Shown here: in pieces, positions 1 to 13,800 of the stretch | How positions within the stretch are numbered: position 1 is the first letter of the stretch | Layout of the letters: every line of letters starts with the position of its first letter | NCBI GenBank assembly: GCA_036924085.1 | Contig: JAVGWX010000011.1 | Span: forward strand, 24,566,739-24,630,738 | Origin: Ariolimax columbianus | Lineage: Eukaryota > Mollusca > Gastropoda > Stylommatophora > Arionidae | Direction of reading: 5' to 3' | DNA length: 64,000 nucleotides | Translations under genes and position numbers: made by a program | Notes under the pieces: model-generated | What the model saw: only the letters and a program-made list of their open reading frames with translations | The model's database searches: none | Told to the model about the DNA's origin: nothing

Positions 1-655
<655 letters not shown>

Positions 656-1285
656 ATAATTGCGCATTGGGTAAAAACAAAATGATCTCCATTTGGAACA
701 GTCTGACGCCACTGTCCTTAGATCGTGTATGCTGTTGAGGCCAATAGTTGAGCCCTCTCGGATGGTTGTTCTTCTCAGTGTTTCCCTGAGTCTCACGCTT
801 TTCCTAAAGCCCTTTGGTATCCATTTGTGTGTTTGCAATGGGAGCCAGTTGTTGTTCCTTTTAACGACAAGGCCGATGAATGCCCTTCCTTTTTTTCCTG
901 ATGATAGTAAACACGAATTTTTGGTTTTGCTCTGTTCTTATCGAGTCACGTTGTTATGAACTGACCCAACCGTATATTCAATATTTGTCTTATACATTAA
1001 AACAAAAAACAACATGTAGTTTGTCTTCCAGCGCTTTTGTTGTCTTCCAGCTTTCGCATCCATGTGTCTGGGCTGATATTACGATTGAGTTACATAGTCT
1101 GAGCTTGGTATGTTATCTCAGTGTCGTTGATTTCCATATATTGGTTAGGTGTTTAAAGACGCATGGGTCCAAAGCAATTTTAGTGGAAATTTATTTCGTG
1201 TTAAACTGTATAATGAGACTATAGAGCCAACAAAATCATAACACTTGACATGACATAACAAGTACAGTTCAGTTCATCTCGTAAC
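656..1285. other. Unassigned AT-rich stretch, possible LINE tail relic
   Basis: No intact gene is visible. On the minus strand, about 690-840 reads a short peptide ending in a pattern (TGLNSIHDLRTVASD then KWRSF) that resembles the C-terminal tail of LINE ORF2 proteins seen elsewhere in the window. The match is short and could be chance. The rest (840-1285) shows nothing recognisable. Confidence 0.35.
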
Positions 1286-1289
1286 CAAT

Positions 1290-2345
1290 CAGATTGTTGG
1301 GGCATACTTTAAGACATTCCCAAAATCCCATGCCAACTTTCACTGTCTGCCGCCACCTGTCGTATCTCACCGGAACGAAGGCTTGACCACTTAGTGGTGT
1401 TGTCCACCCATCTGTTCCTTTGCTTTCTCACCCTCTCTGTCTCGGTACGGAACCAAAGAGTATCGAGTTGGTAATTCCGTTGGACCTCACGATGTGCCCG
1501 CACCAGGTCATCTTTCGTCCTTTGATTATTGTGAACATATCTTTAAAAGGCCCAATATCGTTTTGCAACTCTCTGTCGTATTTCTACGTTCGTGACACGA
1601 TCTTTATATGTACCATTTTGGAGGTTTCTATAGCACCTCATTTCCATGGCATGTAATCTGCACTGGATATTTGCTGTAATGGTCCAGGTCTCGCAGACAT
1701 ACATAAATATTGAGATCACCAAAGAGTGCATTAGTCTAACTTTTATGCCGAGGGCGAGCCGCTTGTCTTGCCATATAGGTTTCAGCCGAGTAAGCGCCGA
1801 TGGTTTTTTTGTTATTCTAGCAATTACCTCATGCTGTGATCCCTCTTTAATAATCAAAGATCCCATATACTTGAAATGGTGTACCACATCAAGTTCCTGA
1901 CCATTTGCCTCTATTACAGACGTAAGCCCCTCTATGGTATTAATGTCATCTGCAAATCGAAAGTTTGTGATAGCCTGTCACCTATTTTAACCGTGCCAAC
2001 ATGTCCTTCTAAGGTCGTCTCCATTATTCCCTCTAAGAATATTTTGAAGAGTGTTGGGGATAGTATGCAGCCCTATCTCACACCCACCGTCGTGGTGAAC
2101 CAATCGCCTGGCGTTCCCTCTACAGAGACTGCGCTTTTCGCCTGCTCATAAAGGTTTGTAATTACCCTCCCAATATTACTGTTTAACGAATAATGCTTCA
2201 TTGTTGACAATAGGGCCGCATGCCACACTCTGTCAAACACTTTTCTAAAATCAATAAAGGCATGATAGAGTTGTTGTTGATACTCTGAGTACTTCTCATC
2301 TATCAGCCGAAGATTAAATACCTGGTACTCCTTCCCGATTGAAAG
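1290..2345 (-). pseudogene. Decayed LINE reverse transcriptase, C-terminal half
   Basis: The minus strand reads a reverse transcriptase in order but in broken frames. Around 2250-2280 is the palm motif A segment (YHAFIDFRKVFDRVW), with the first catalytic Asp. At 2073-2110 it reads a GDWFTTTVGVR segment that normally precedes QGC. A thumb segment follows at 1543-1887 (FKYMGSLIIKEGS, then VRLMHSLVISIFMYVCETWT), and a degenerate C-terminal tail at 1309-1500. The middle, where the FADD box should lie, is out of frame. The pattern matches RTE/CR1-type ORF2 proteins common in mollusc genomes. It has no intact frame and must be inactive. The clade is uncertain; that it is an RT relic is not. Confidence 0.85.
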
Positions 2346-2404
2346 CGAGAATATCATAGCCGAAGTACATAACAAGAGACTATACAAAATCATATGCATA
2401 TGAT

Positions 2405-2590
2405 ATTGTGTTTTATTTTTATATTACATATTTCAGTCAGATAGACAAGGCTAATATGAAAACTGCATTTCTATCTTTATATTACATGTCTGAGGTCCGT
2501 GGACAAAGCGACACAAAAATGAAAACTGCATTTTTAACTTCATGTTACATATTTCAGGGTGGTGGGTAAAGCGATACAAACATTGTAATT
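2405..2590. repeat. Three degenerate ~60-63 bp tandem units
   Basis: GAAAACTGCATTT recurs at 2458 and 2521, and TTACATATTTCAG-like blocks recur about every 60 bases. The stretch from 2590 to the LINE at 2872 is AT-rich with nothing recognisable. Confidence 0.7.
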
Positions 2591-2871
2591 GAATGTGTAT
2601 CTGTATTACTTCATCTTTAAGCAACTACATATTTAACTTTAATCATAATATGTTTTTTGCAGCATAAATACTGTAATTTTGTGAAGCGATTATTTCAAAA
2701 TCTCAAATGTGAATTTTCCCTTTAGAAATAAAAACTAAGAAAATTGAAACGCCATTTTTTAACACAATAATATGTCCTATATATACTCAAAGTACACTTC
2801 AGAATAAAAATACTGGAGAGATAGTTATTTTACAAACTGTATCAATATTAAATATTTCAATGACAAAGTTC

Positions 2872-4617
2872 TTCTTCTTCTTCTTCGTACGCAGTCAGAC
2901 AGTAACCATTATTTTTTCGAAAAAAGCGGCGGTCATCCTGAGGCTGTCGATACTGCCATAGAGCTTGTCTTGCAGTTCCACTGGTGATGGCCACATCTGC
3001 TCTCTCAGATCCTCGTATGTCGGGCAGTTCTGCAGCAGATGTTCAGCGGTCATTTTACCGGTACCGCACGGGCATTCGTCGGTAACACCTATCTTCAATT
3101 TGTTGAATAGGTGGTATCTCAGTCTATTGTGGCCAGTGCGAAGTCTGAAGACAACGACCTGCTCTCTTCTGTTCAACTGGTAACAGGCATCGTTTTTGGT
3201 GTAACCAGTATGTTCGGTTTCCCATTTGGTCATGTATCTGGCTTTGATAAGCCGTTTTGACTCTTCGTACGTCATACTAGTATCTGTTTGTGGTAGTCTA
3301 GCGCCTTCTTTTGCCAGTCTGTCTGCCTCCTCGTTGCATTGGATGTTGCAGTGTGATGGGACCCACTGTACCACTACCCTTTTTGGTGCGGACTGCTGGC
3401 ACAGTTTGCATAGTGCTGCTCTTAAGTCATTAAGCTCAGTGTTTTTCTGGCTTTTTAGTGCTGTGACTACGGCGAGAGCATCTGTGAGCAGGACTATATG
3501 GCTTTCATTTTCTTTATGCGTCACCATTTCTTCCACTGCCGCCCTCAGTGCCTCTGCCTCCGCTCTGAAATTGCTTGTATACTTACAAGTAGCGAATGAC
3601 AGTGTTATTTTTCTGCCATTTGGTAGGTTCAGGAATGCTCCTGCCCCTCCGTTCTGTGTAGTGTTTTTTACAGAACCGTCTGTGTATGCATGGGTCCAGT
3701 CCATGCTTGGGTAGTTTTTCGATGTAAAGCTTAGGGTAGTATCTCTCCTTTCTTTTTCAGTCTGGCAGTTTTTGTTTCCAATACCTGGTATATTTTCTAC
3801 CACCTCTGGAAATATATCCTGCCTCCAGGTAGGTTTTCGTACAGTAGTGATGGGTTTTGGTGTTGTTAGTGCGTTTATTGGATCTTCGTGCATCTTTGCT
3901 TTGGCTATTTCTGCAAAGTTTCTCCGCTTTAGTTTCCCATTTCCCAAATTGTTTAGTCTCTGGTGCATTGGATGGTCGGTCAGTCTCCGGAGTTTCTCTG
4001 ACTGCAGCTGGGCTCTGCAGTCTCTTCTATCGGTCATGGATTGCAGTTTAGAATCTTTTCAAGTTCTACAATTGGCGTTGACTTCATGCCACCTGTTATA
4101 CCTCTCATGGCTTGGTTTTGAAGTTTGCTAACTTTATCGAAGTTCGCCTTTGCTGCTGTTGTCCATGCCGCAATGCCATACTCGAGAACTGGTCTCACTC
4201 TTCCAGTGTACAGTTTCTTTAATATGCTTTCGTCTGCTTCCCAGCTTGTGGCAGCAAGTTTCCTCATGATTGCCATTCTTTCTCTGGCTCTCATTCGGTT
4301 TCTCTCGATCTGACTTTTCCATGTCATGCGCCGATCAAATTTGACTCCCAGATAGTTTTGGGTTGTCGTTTGGCTGCAGGAATTTGCCATTTAAACTTAA
4401 CGTGATATTTTGGGGTTTGATGGAAAGCGAGAATATTGTGCATGTGGTTTTCTCCTCGTTTATTTTGACCAGCCATGAGTTCGCCCACTCTTCCAGCGAT
4501 GTTAGATCCGTCTGCATCTGATTTCTTGCTATGGTGAGATTCTTTTCAGAGGTCCACATAGCCAGATCGTCTGCAAACATTGAGCTAAGGACTCTTCTTG
4601 GAATATTCTCTGTAATG
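2872..4617 (-). mobile_element. 5'-truncated RNase H-bearing LINE, copy 1, with perfect TSD
   Basis: This 1.75-kb non-LTR retrotransposon is flanked by a perfect 14-bp target-site duplication, CAATGACAAAGTTC, at 2858-2871 and 4618-4631. Its 3' end (low coordinates) is a (GAA)n tail on the minus strand. Its 5' end starts inside the RT palm, just upstream of the FADD box (about 4570-4582). The same family occurs at 36.6, 54.2 and 61.4 kb. Truncation at the 5' end with a conserved 3' end is the normal result of target-primed reverse transcription. Confidence 0.96.
2895..4037 (-). pseudogene. LINE ORF2 fragment: linker and RNase H domain
   Basis: A 380-residue open frame covers the end of the RT connection region and a full RNase H domain. 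The acidic residues lie in AYTDGSV, RAEAEAL, LLTDALAV and EEADRLAKEGA, and a WVPSHC motif precedes the last. After it comes a C-x-C-x8-H-x4-C knuckle (ECPCGTGKMTAEHLLQNC) typical of RNase H-bearing LINE tails. The frame upstream (4034-4617), carrying the FADD box and thumb, is separated by frameshifts near 4035 and 4340-4390. RNase H in such elements degrades the RNA strand of the cDNA hybrid. As a 5'-truncated copy without a complete RT or endonuclease it cannot act alone. Confidence 0.92.
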
Positions 4618-4631
4618 CAATGACAAAGTTC

Positions 4632-6149
4632 AAAGGCTTTTAGTACCAATGCAGGAACGTTTATCGGGAAGTGTCAATTATACAACCAATCAATCAAACC
4701 TTGTCAGTTCCATGGTCGAACAAATGCCTTAAACAAATGCCTTAAACAAATGCCTTAAACAAATGCACACCAAGTCAACAACTGTTTTCGTTTTTGTAGG
4801 CTAGTGTTACTATGTCCACCACCAACTTCAATTCACCCACCAATACCAAACTTGTGTGTTGACTCTGGTGTTTGTGTAAACATTTCTGCACGATGTGTAC
4901 AAATATGTGCTTATGCATGTGTACCTTTATTACTACTACTGCCGTATGAAATTTTTCCCACTGCTGTGGTAGTGGAGAGGTTTTGAAGGCTGATGACTAC
5001 AGACTGTATCGCCACATCGTGTGCTGGCTATGTGTGTTTATTTCACCCCCAACAGAAAAACAACATATGCCATACCGGGGTTTCGACCGTTGCCCACCTT
5101 GTCGGCAGTCAGGGCCCGAAACATTTCGGCCAGGTGCTCCTCTGTGTACCTAAAGCTTTATTAACTGATGGCCTTAAATATTTGTGAATGCGATTTTGTT
5201 TGTTAGAGGCTCATGTATTTGTCCGTGCACGTTTTGTTATCGTTGTCTTATAGATGTTATAGCAAGCTGTGTTTCTTGATGGCCTTTAGACTTGTTTAAC
5301 CGAAAATGGTTTATTGGTAGCTTATACATCTATTCATCGTCTTCTGTATGTTTATGTTTTATACATTTGTTTAGCCTTCATTGTTTCTTGATGGCTTATA
5401 TACGACTATTTGTTCAACCACATATGTTTATTTATGACTTGTTTGTTTTTCGTTTTATTCCGACTAGCTATTTCTACCTATTATCTTTTCCCAACCCAAA
5501 TTATAAGCTAATCTGAAAAGGTTTTTGATTTGAAAAATCTTTACTCAACTTCGTTATACTGGTTAAGAAGACTCTGCAGAGTCTGGATGCAACCAGTTGC
5601 TTCTATTCAACTTGATCTAAAAATAACTATATGCATCCACTCTATTCTTGAATGCATTAACTGACTCTACACCCCCTCCCCCACCTTCCCGTCTTCTCTA
5701 GAGGTTTCAAATCGCACCGTCTAACAACAATCTTTCATTATGCTAGTGAGCCAATTATTAACGCTGTCAAACAGATATCTCCATGAAACAGCTAGGACAT
5801 TTTTGACGTAAATACATTAGTAACACGTGGACAACAGTGACAGCTAATTAACCACGTTTTCTTTAGTTGCCACATATGTATTTAGCTGGATAATCAAATC
5901 GAATGTCCCACATAGTGAAATCAATGCCCAATCAAATCTTAGTAGAAGGAAGCAAGCCACTGACTATTATCTCACGTTAGCGAAAGAAAACAGTTAACAA
6001 ACAGGAACGGTTGCTAAGAAATGAATTAGAAAGTGCATAGTAAATATACACCGCACACTGTATTATCATTGTGAAGCAAAGTGTCTATAACAGTGGAAAT
6101 CTTTTAACCTCAATAAGAAATGTAATAGTCAGTAATCCGATAACCAAAG
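4632..6149. other. No recognisable gene; one short 13-bp tandem
   Basis: About 1.5 kb of AT-rich sequence without coding pattern on either strand. Four tandem units of 13 bp (AACAAATGCCTTA in circular form) sit at about 4720-4766. A pyrimidine-rich tract lies near 5670-5700. Nothing else is supported. Confidence 0.6.
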
Positions 6150-7370
6150 ACGTCGGTATAGCGTTGTGTGAAGGTGTTTAGGATATTTTGAATTGACCTA
6201 CTATTGGATGGAAAAAAAGCGGTATCGTCCGCGTAAGCTATTCATTTTTGTTCCCCAGACCCCGGTACATGGGTCCCTACCATTGTTTGATCCTGTCTAA
6301 TCTTCTCTAGTAGGGGCTCCAAGACTAGGGTATACAGTGTTAGGGACAGCGGACATCCTTGCCTGACTGAACTTGTTAGGGGGAAACTTTCTGTTAAATG
6401 ATGATTAATCATTATTTTGCTTTCGGGTCTCTTATATATTATTTGTATCCATTTAGTGAGGTATTCCCCAATGTTATTTGTCTCCATTTGGTGAGGTATT
6501 CCCCAATGTTATTTGTATTTAAAATTTCGTGGAGAAAGGAATGTGAGACTCGAAAGCTTTTTCTTGATCCATTGAGAGGATGCCAGATTGGCTGTTTTTG
6601 TCGCTAGTAAATTGTATAATGTCTCGTAGGAAATGTGCATGTTTACTGATTTTCCTATCCTTTACGCTACATTGTTGGTCTTTATGTACTAGATGTTGCA
6701 TAAAGGGTCTAATCTTTAGTGTGAGGGCTTTGGTCAGAATTTTGTAGTCTACGTTCAGGAGAGAAATTGGTCTGTAGTTTTTGGCCTCTAGCTTGTCACT
6801 GTCCGGTTTAGGGACCAGTGTAATGTTAGCTTCATTAAGGCTATTTGGCAATTCGCCTGTTTCAAATGCTTCATTTAAAACTTTTAAAAGGGTGGGTCCA
6901 ATACTGTCGAAGAAGGTTACGTAGAACTCTTCGGTCCAGCCGTCAGAACCTGAGCTTTTGTTTTTCTGAAAGAAGTCGAGTGAGTTTTTTAAGTCAATTA
7001 AGGACAGGGGTGTACTGATGGCATCCCTGTCTGTGTCACTCAACTGCTTTGTATACCCAGAAAATTTGCCGCACTCAGTGTGCGTGGTATTCTCTGCAGA
7101 ATACAACGTCGTGTAGTAGTCATGAAAGGTCTGTCGTATTTCGTGGGGTTCAGTTAAAATTTGTCCTGTTGGTCCCTTGATTTTGTGTATTTGTCGTATA
7201 CGTTGTATGTTCTGTTCTACCACTAAGTATTGTTGTGTGGGGTTTTCCTGCAAAAGTACTGGTATTTTAGCTCTTAATTGGGCCCCTTGTAGTTTATAAT
7301 TATCGATTTTGTCTAATTCGTCCTGTAAAAGTTGAATTTGGGGTAAGTTATTGTCGATTAGTTTTGTCAT
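6150..7370 (-). pseudogene. Tx1-like LINE ORF2: reverse transcriptase
   Basis: The first open segment (7370-6519, 283 residues) has the RT fingers and palm: KNKSSGSDGWTEEF (about 137-149), KNYRPISLLNVDYK (197-210), DQQCSVKDRKISKHAHF (231-247) and ILSMDQEKAFE (264-274), which carries the first catalytic Asp. A frameshift follows. The next segment (6487-6242) contains SVRQGCPLSLTLY and ends at a TGA. Immediately after that stop the same frame reads IAYADDTAFF, with YADD at about 6224-6235. Homology fades near 6150, so the thumb is missing. Sequence near 6445-6520 is duplicated in tandem (about 35 bp). The pattern is of the L1/Tx1 group, distinct from the FADD-type LINEs elsewhere in the window. 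Confidence 0.93.
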
Positions 7371-7852
7371 TTTTATAGCATCTTCAATAATCTGTCTATT
7401 GCGTTTTGTATTTCTGTGTATTTGTTTTGAAATTGTCTGTGTGCGGTCCCTGATTGTACTTTTAATTAAATCCCAATAACTGTTTAGGTTTGTGTCTGGT
7501 AAGTGTTCTGTGAGATTTCGTATTAAATTGGATATGGTTTTTACAAAATCTTTATTATTAAGTAGTGAGTTGTTGAATTTCCAGTGTTGTGATTGTGTGT
7601 GACTATTTAATATGTGTGTGCCGTTAACTATAATAGCTACTGCTTTGTGGTCTGTAAAGGGGGTTGGGTCTATGTGGTGTATTTGATTAACTGTGTATGT
7701 TTTTGGTGTGTAAATCCTATCAATTCTAGTGTGTGTTGTACCGTGCTGTAAGTGGGTTGTATGAGTCGTGTCTGTTCCATTAGGGTAAGTATTCCTGTAT
7801 GCGTCTTATAAGGTTATTTTTGTCTAACATTATTTCTAAATTTGTTGTTAGT
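7371..7852 (-). pseudogene. Tx1-like LINE ORF2: endonuclease C-terminal half
   Basis: This minus-strand stretch continues the AP-type endonuclease on the 3' side of the satellite. It reads TSKTLTTNLEIMLDKNNLI directly from the array edge. After one frameshift near 7800 it reads NTYPNGTDTTHTTH, THTRIDRIYTPKTY and DPTPFTDHKAVAII. The RIDRIY and TDHKAV segments correspond to the late catalytic motifs (D-x-I/hydrophobic, and the D-H pair) of this nuclease family. The frame then runs into the linker before the RT. The enzyme would nick target DNA to prime reverse transcription; this copy is dead. Confidence 0.9.
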
Positions 7853-10800
7853 GTTTTACTTGTCTGTGTACGTGATGTGTCTAAGTTACTTAGTGTGAAG
7901 TTGAAATCCCCAGCAAGTTTCATGTTTTGATTGTCTGTGTACGTGATGTGTCTAAGTTACTTAGTGTGAAGTTGAAATCCCCAGCAAGTTTCATGTTTTG
8001 ATTGTCTGTGTACGTGATGTGTCTAAGTTACTTAGTGTGCAGTTGAAATCCCCAGCAAGTTTCATGTTTTGATTGTCTGTGTACGTGATGTGTCTAAGTT
8101 ACTTAGTGCGCAGTTGAAATCCCCAGCAAGTTTCATGTTTTGATTGTCTGTGTACGTGATGTGTCTAAGTTACTTAGTGCGCAGTTGAAATCCCCAGCAA
8201 GTTTCATGTTTTGATTGTCTGTGTACGTGATGTGTCTAAGTTACTTAGTGTGCAGCTGAAATCCCCAGCAAGTTTCATGTTTTGATTGTCTGTGTACGTG
8301 ATGTGTCTAAGTTACTTAGTGTGCAGTAGAAATCCCCAGCAAGTTTCATGTTTTGATTGTCTGTGTACGTGATGTGTCTAAGTTACTTAGTGTGCAGCTG
8401 AAATCCCCAGCAAGTTTCATGTTTTGATTGTCTGTGTACGTGATGTGTCTAAGTTACTTAGTGTGCAGTAGAAATCCCCAGCAAGTTTCATGTTTTGATT
8501 GTCTGTGTACGTGATGTGTCTAAGTTACTTAGTGTGCAGTAGAAATCCCCAGCAAGTATCATGTTTTGATTGTCTGTGTACGTGATGTGTCTAAGTTACT
8601 TAGTGTGCAGCTGAAATCCCCAGCAAGTTTCGTGTTTTGATTGTCTGTGTACGTGATGTGTCTAAGTTACTTAGTGTGCAGCTGAAATCCCCAGCAAGTT
8701 TCATGTTTTGCTTGTCTGTGTACGTGATGTGTCTAAGTTACTTAGTGTGCAGTAGAAATCCCCGGCAAGTTTCATGTTTTGATTGTCTGTGTACGTGATG
8801 TGTCTAAGTTACTTAGTGTGCAGTAGAAATCCCCAGCAAGTATCATGTTTTGATTGTCTGTGTACGTGATGTGTCTAAGTTACTTAGTGTGCAGCTGAAA
8901 TCCCCAGCAAGTTTCATGTTTTACTTGTCTGTGTACGTGATGTGTCTAAGTTACTTAGTGTGCAGTAGAAATCCCCAGCAAGTATCATGTTTTGATTGTC
9001 TGTGTACGTGATGTGTCTAAGTTACTTAGTGTGCAGTAGAAATCCCCAGCAAGTATCATGTTTTGATTGTCTGTGTACGTGATGTGTCTAAGTTACTTAG
9101 TGTGCAGTAGAAATCCCCAGCAAGTATCATGTTTTGATTGTCTGTGTACGTGATGTGTCTAAGTTACTTAGTGTGCAGTAGAAATCCCCAGCAAGTATCA
9201 TGTTTTGATTGTCTGTGTACGTGATGTGTCTAAGTTACTTAGTGTGCAGTAGAAATCCCCAGCAAGTATCATGTTTTGATTGTCTGTGTACGTGATGTGT
9301 CTTAGTTACTTAGTGTGCAGTAGAAATCCCCAGCAAGTATCATGTTTTGATTGTCTGTGTACGTGATGTGTCTTAGTTACTTAGTGTGCAGTAGAAATCC
9401 CCAGCAAGTATCATGTTTTGATTGTCCGTGTACGTGATGTGTCTAAGTTACTTAGTGCGCAGTTGAAATCCCCAGCAAGTATCATGTTTTGATTGTCTGT
9501 GTACGTGATGTGTCTAAGTTACTTAGTGTGCAGTAGAAATCCCCAGCAAGTATCATGTTTTGATTGTCTGTGTACGTGATGTGTCTTAGTTACTTAGTGT
9601 GCAGTAGAAATCCCCAGCAAGTATCATGTTTTGATTGTCCGTGTACGTGATGTGTCTAAGTTACTTAGTGCGCAGTTGAAATCCCCAGCAAGTTTCATGT
9701 TTTGATTGTCTGTGTACGTGATGTGTCTAAGTTACTTAGTGTGCAGTAGAAATCCCCAGCAAGTTTCATGTTTTGATTGTCTGTGTACGTGATGTGTCTA
9801 AGTTACTTAGTGTGCAGTAGAAATCCCCAGCAAGTTTCATGTTTTGATTGTCTGTGTACGTGATGTGTCTAAGTTACTTAGTGTGCAGCTGAAATCCCCA
9901 GCAAGTTTCATGTTTTACTTGTCTGTGTACGTGATGTGTCTAAGTTACTTAGTGTGCAGTAGAAATCCCCAGCAAGTATCATGTTTTGATTGTCTGTGTA
10001 CGTGATGTGTCTAAGTTACTTAGTGTGCAGTAGAAATCCCCAGCAAGTATCATGTTTTGATTGTCTGTGTACGTGATGTGTCTAAGTTACTTAGTGTGGA
10101 GTAGAAATCCCCAGCAAGTATCATGTTTTGATTGTCTGTGTACGTGATGTGTCTAAGTTACTTAGTGTGCAGTAGAAATCCCCAGCAAGTTTCATGTTTT
10201 GATTGTCTGTGTACGTGATGTGTCTAAGTTACTTAGTGTGCAGTAGAAATCCCCAGCAAGTATCATGTTTTGATTGTCTGTGTACGTGATGTGTCTAAGT
10301 TACTTAGTGTGCAGTAGAAATCCCCAGCAAGTTTCATGTTTTGATTGTCTGTGTACGTGATGTGTCTAAGTTACTTAGTGTGCAGTAGAAATCCTCAGCA
10401 AGTATCATGTTTTGATTGTCTGTGTACGTGATGTGTCTAAGTTACTTAGTGTGCAGTAGAAATCCTCAGCAAGTATCATGTTTTGATTGTCTGTGTACGT
10501 GATGTGTCTAAGTTACTTAGTGTGCAGTAGAAATCCTCAGCAAGTATCATGTTTTGATTGTCTGTGTACGTGATGTGTCTAAGTTACTTAGTGTGCAGTA
10601 GAAATCCCCAGCAAGTTTCATGTTTTGATTGTCTGTGTACGTGATGTGTCTAAGTTACTTAGTGTGCAGCTGAAATCCCCAGCAAGTTTCATGTTTTGAT
10701 TGTCTGTGTACGTGATGTGTCTAAGTTACTTAGTGTGCAGTAGAAATCCTCAGCAAGTTTCATGTTTTGATTGTATGTGTACGTGATGTGTCTAAGTTAC

Positions 10801-13800
10801 TTAGTGTGCAGTAGAAATCCCCAGCAAGTATTATGTTTTGATTGTCTGTGTACGTGATGTGTCTAAGTTACTTAGTGTGCAGTAGAAATCCCCAGCAAGT
10901 TTCATGTTTTGATTGTCTGTGTACGTGATGTGTCTAAGTTACTTAGTGTGCAGTAGAAATCCCCAGCAAGTTTCATGTTTTGATTGTCTGTGTACGTGAT
11001 GTGTCTAAGTTACTTAGTGCGCAGTTGAAATCCCCAGCAAGTTTCATGTTTTGATTGTCTGTGTACGTGATGTGTCTAAGTTACTTAGTGTGCAGTAGAA
11101 ATCCCCAGCAAGTTTCATGTTTTGATTGTCTGTGTACGTGATGTGTCTAAGTTACTTAGTGTGCAGTTGAAATCCCCAGCAAGTTTCATGTTTTGATTGT
11201 ATGTGTACGTGATGTGTCTAAGTTACTTAGTGTGCAGCTGAAATCCCCAGCAAGTTTCAGGTTTTGATTGTCTGTGTACGTGATGTGTCTAAGTTACTTA
11301 GTGTGCAGTTGAAATCCCCAGCAAGTATCATGTTTTGATTGTCTGTGTACGTGATGTGTCTAAGTTACTTAGTGTGCAGCTGAAATCCCCAGCAAGTTTC
11401 ATGTTTTGATTGTATGTGTACGTGATGTGTCTAAGTTACTTAGTGTGCAGCTGAAATCCCCAGCAAGTTTCATGTTTTGATTGTATGTGTACGTGATGTG
11501 TCTAAGTTACTTAGTGTGGAGCTGAAATCCCCAGCAAGTTTCAGGTTTTGATTGTCTGTGAACGTGATGTGTCTAAGTTACTTAGTGTACAGCTGAAATC
11601 CCCAGCAAGTATCATGTTTTTCTTGTCTGTGTACGTGATGTGTCTAAGTTACTTAGTGTGCAGCTGAAATCCCCAGCAAGTTTCATGTTTTGATTGTCTG
11701 TGTACGTGATGTGTCTAAGTTACTTAGTGCACAATTGAAATCCCCAGCAAGAATCATGTTTTGATTGTCTGTGTACGTGATGTGTCTAAGTTACTTAGTG
11801 CACAATTGAAATCCCCAGCAAGTATCATGTTTTACTTGTATGTGTACGTGATGTGTCTAAGTTACTTAGTGCGCAGTTGAAATCCCCAGCAAGTTTCATG
11901 TTTTGATTGTCTGTGTACGTGATGTGTCTAAGTTACTTAGTGTGCAGTAGAAATCCCCAGCAAGTTTCATGTTTTGATTGTCTGTGTACGTGATGTGTCT
12001 AAGTTACTTAGTGTGCAGTAGAAATCCCCAGCAAGTTTCATGTTTTACTTGTCTGTGTACGTGATGTGTCTAAGTTACTTAGTGCGCAGTTGAAATCCCC
12101 AGCAAGTTTCATGTTTTGATTGTCTGTGTACGTGATGTGTCTAAGTTACTTAGTGCGCAGTTGAAATCCCCAGCAAGTTTCATGTTTTGATTGTCTGTGT
12201 ACGTGATGTGTCTAAGTTACTTAGTGTGCAGTAGAAATCCCCAGCAAGTTTCATGTTTTACTTGTCTGTGTACGTGATGTGTCTAAGTTACTTAGTGCGC
12301 AGTTGAAATCCCCAGCAAGTTTCATGTTTTACTTGTCTGTGTACGTGATGTGTCTAAGTTACTTAGTGTGCTGTAGAAATCCCCAGCAAGTTTCATGTTT
12401 TGATTGTCTGTGTACGTGATGTGTCTAAGTTACTTAGTGCGCAGTTGAAATCCCCAGCAAGTTTCATGTTTTACTTGTCTGTGTACGTGATGTGTCTAAG
12501 TTACTTAGTGCGCAGTTGAAATCCCCAGCAAGTTTCATGTTTTGATTGTCTGTGTACGTGATGTGTCTAAGTTACTTAGTGTGCTGTAGAAATCCCCAGC
12601 AAGTTTCATGCTTTGATTGTCTGTGTACGTGATGTGTCTAAGTTACTTAGTGCGCAGTTGAAATCCCCAGCAAGTTTCATGTTTTGATTGTCTGTGTACG
12701 TGATGTGTCTAAGTTACTTAGTGTGCTGTAGAAATCCCAGCAAATTTCATGTTTTGATTTTCTGTGTACGTGATGTGTCTAAGTTACTTAGTGTGCTGTA
12801 GAAATCCCCAGCAAGTTTCATGTTTTGATTTTCTGTGTACGTGATGTGTCTAAGTTACTTAGTGTGCTGTAGAAATCCCCAGCAAGTTTCATGTTTTGAT
12901 TGTCTGTGTACGTGATGTGTCTAAGTTACTTAGTGTGCTGTAGAAATCCCCAGCAAGTTTCATGTTTTGATTTTCTGTGTACGTGATGTGTCTAAGTTAC
13001 TTAGTGCGCAGTTGAAATCCCCAGCAAGTTTCATGTTTTGATTGTCTGTGTACGTGATGTGTCTAAGTTACTTAGTGTGCTGTAGAAATCCCCAGCAAGT
13101 TTCATGTTTTGATTGTCTGTGTACGTGATGTGTCTAAGTTACTTAGTGCGCAGTTGAAATCCCCAGCAAGTTTCATGTTTTGATTTTCTGTGTACGTGAT
13201 GTGTCTAAGTTACTTAGTGTACAGCTGAAATCCCCAGCAAGTTTCATGTTTTACTTGTCTGTGTACGTGATGTGTCTAAGTTACTTAGTGTACAGCTGAA
13301 ATCCCCAGCAAGTTTCATGTTTTACTTGTCTGTGTACGTGATGTGTCTAAGTTACTTAGTGTACAGCTGAAATCCCCAGCAAGTATCATGTTTTACTTGT
13401 CTGTGTACGTGATGTGTCTAAGTTACTTAGTGTGAAGTTGAAATCCCCAGCAAGTATCATGTTTTACTTGTCTGTGTACGTGATGTGTCTAAGTTACTTA
13501 GTGTGAAGTTGAAATTCCCAGCAAGTTTCATGTTTTGATTGTCTGTGTACGTGATGTGTCTAAGTTACTTAGTGTGAAGTAGAAATTCCCAGCAAGTTTC
13601 ATGTTTTGATTGTCTGTGTACGTGATGTGTCTAAGTTACTTAGTGTGAAGTTGAAATTCCCAGCAAGTTTCATGTTTTGATTGTCTGTGTACGTGATGTG
13701 TCTAAGTTACTTAGTGTGAAGTTGAAATTCCCAGCAAGTTTCATGTTTTGATTGTCTGTGTACGTGATGTGTCTAAGTTACTTAGTGTGAAGTTGAAATC

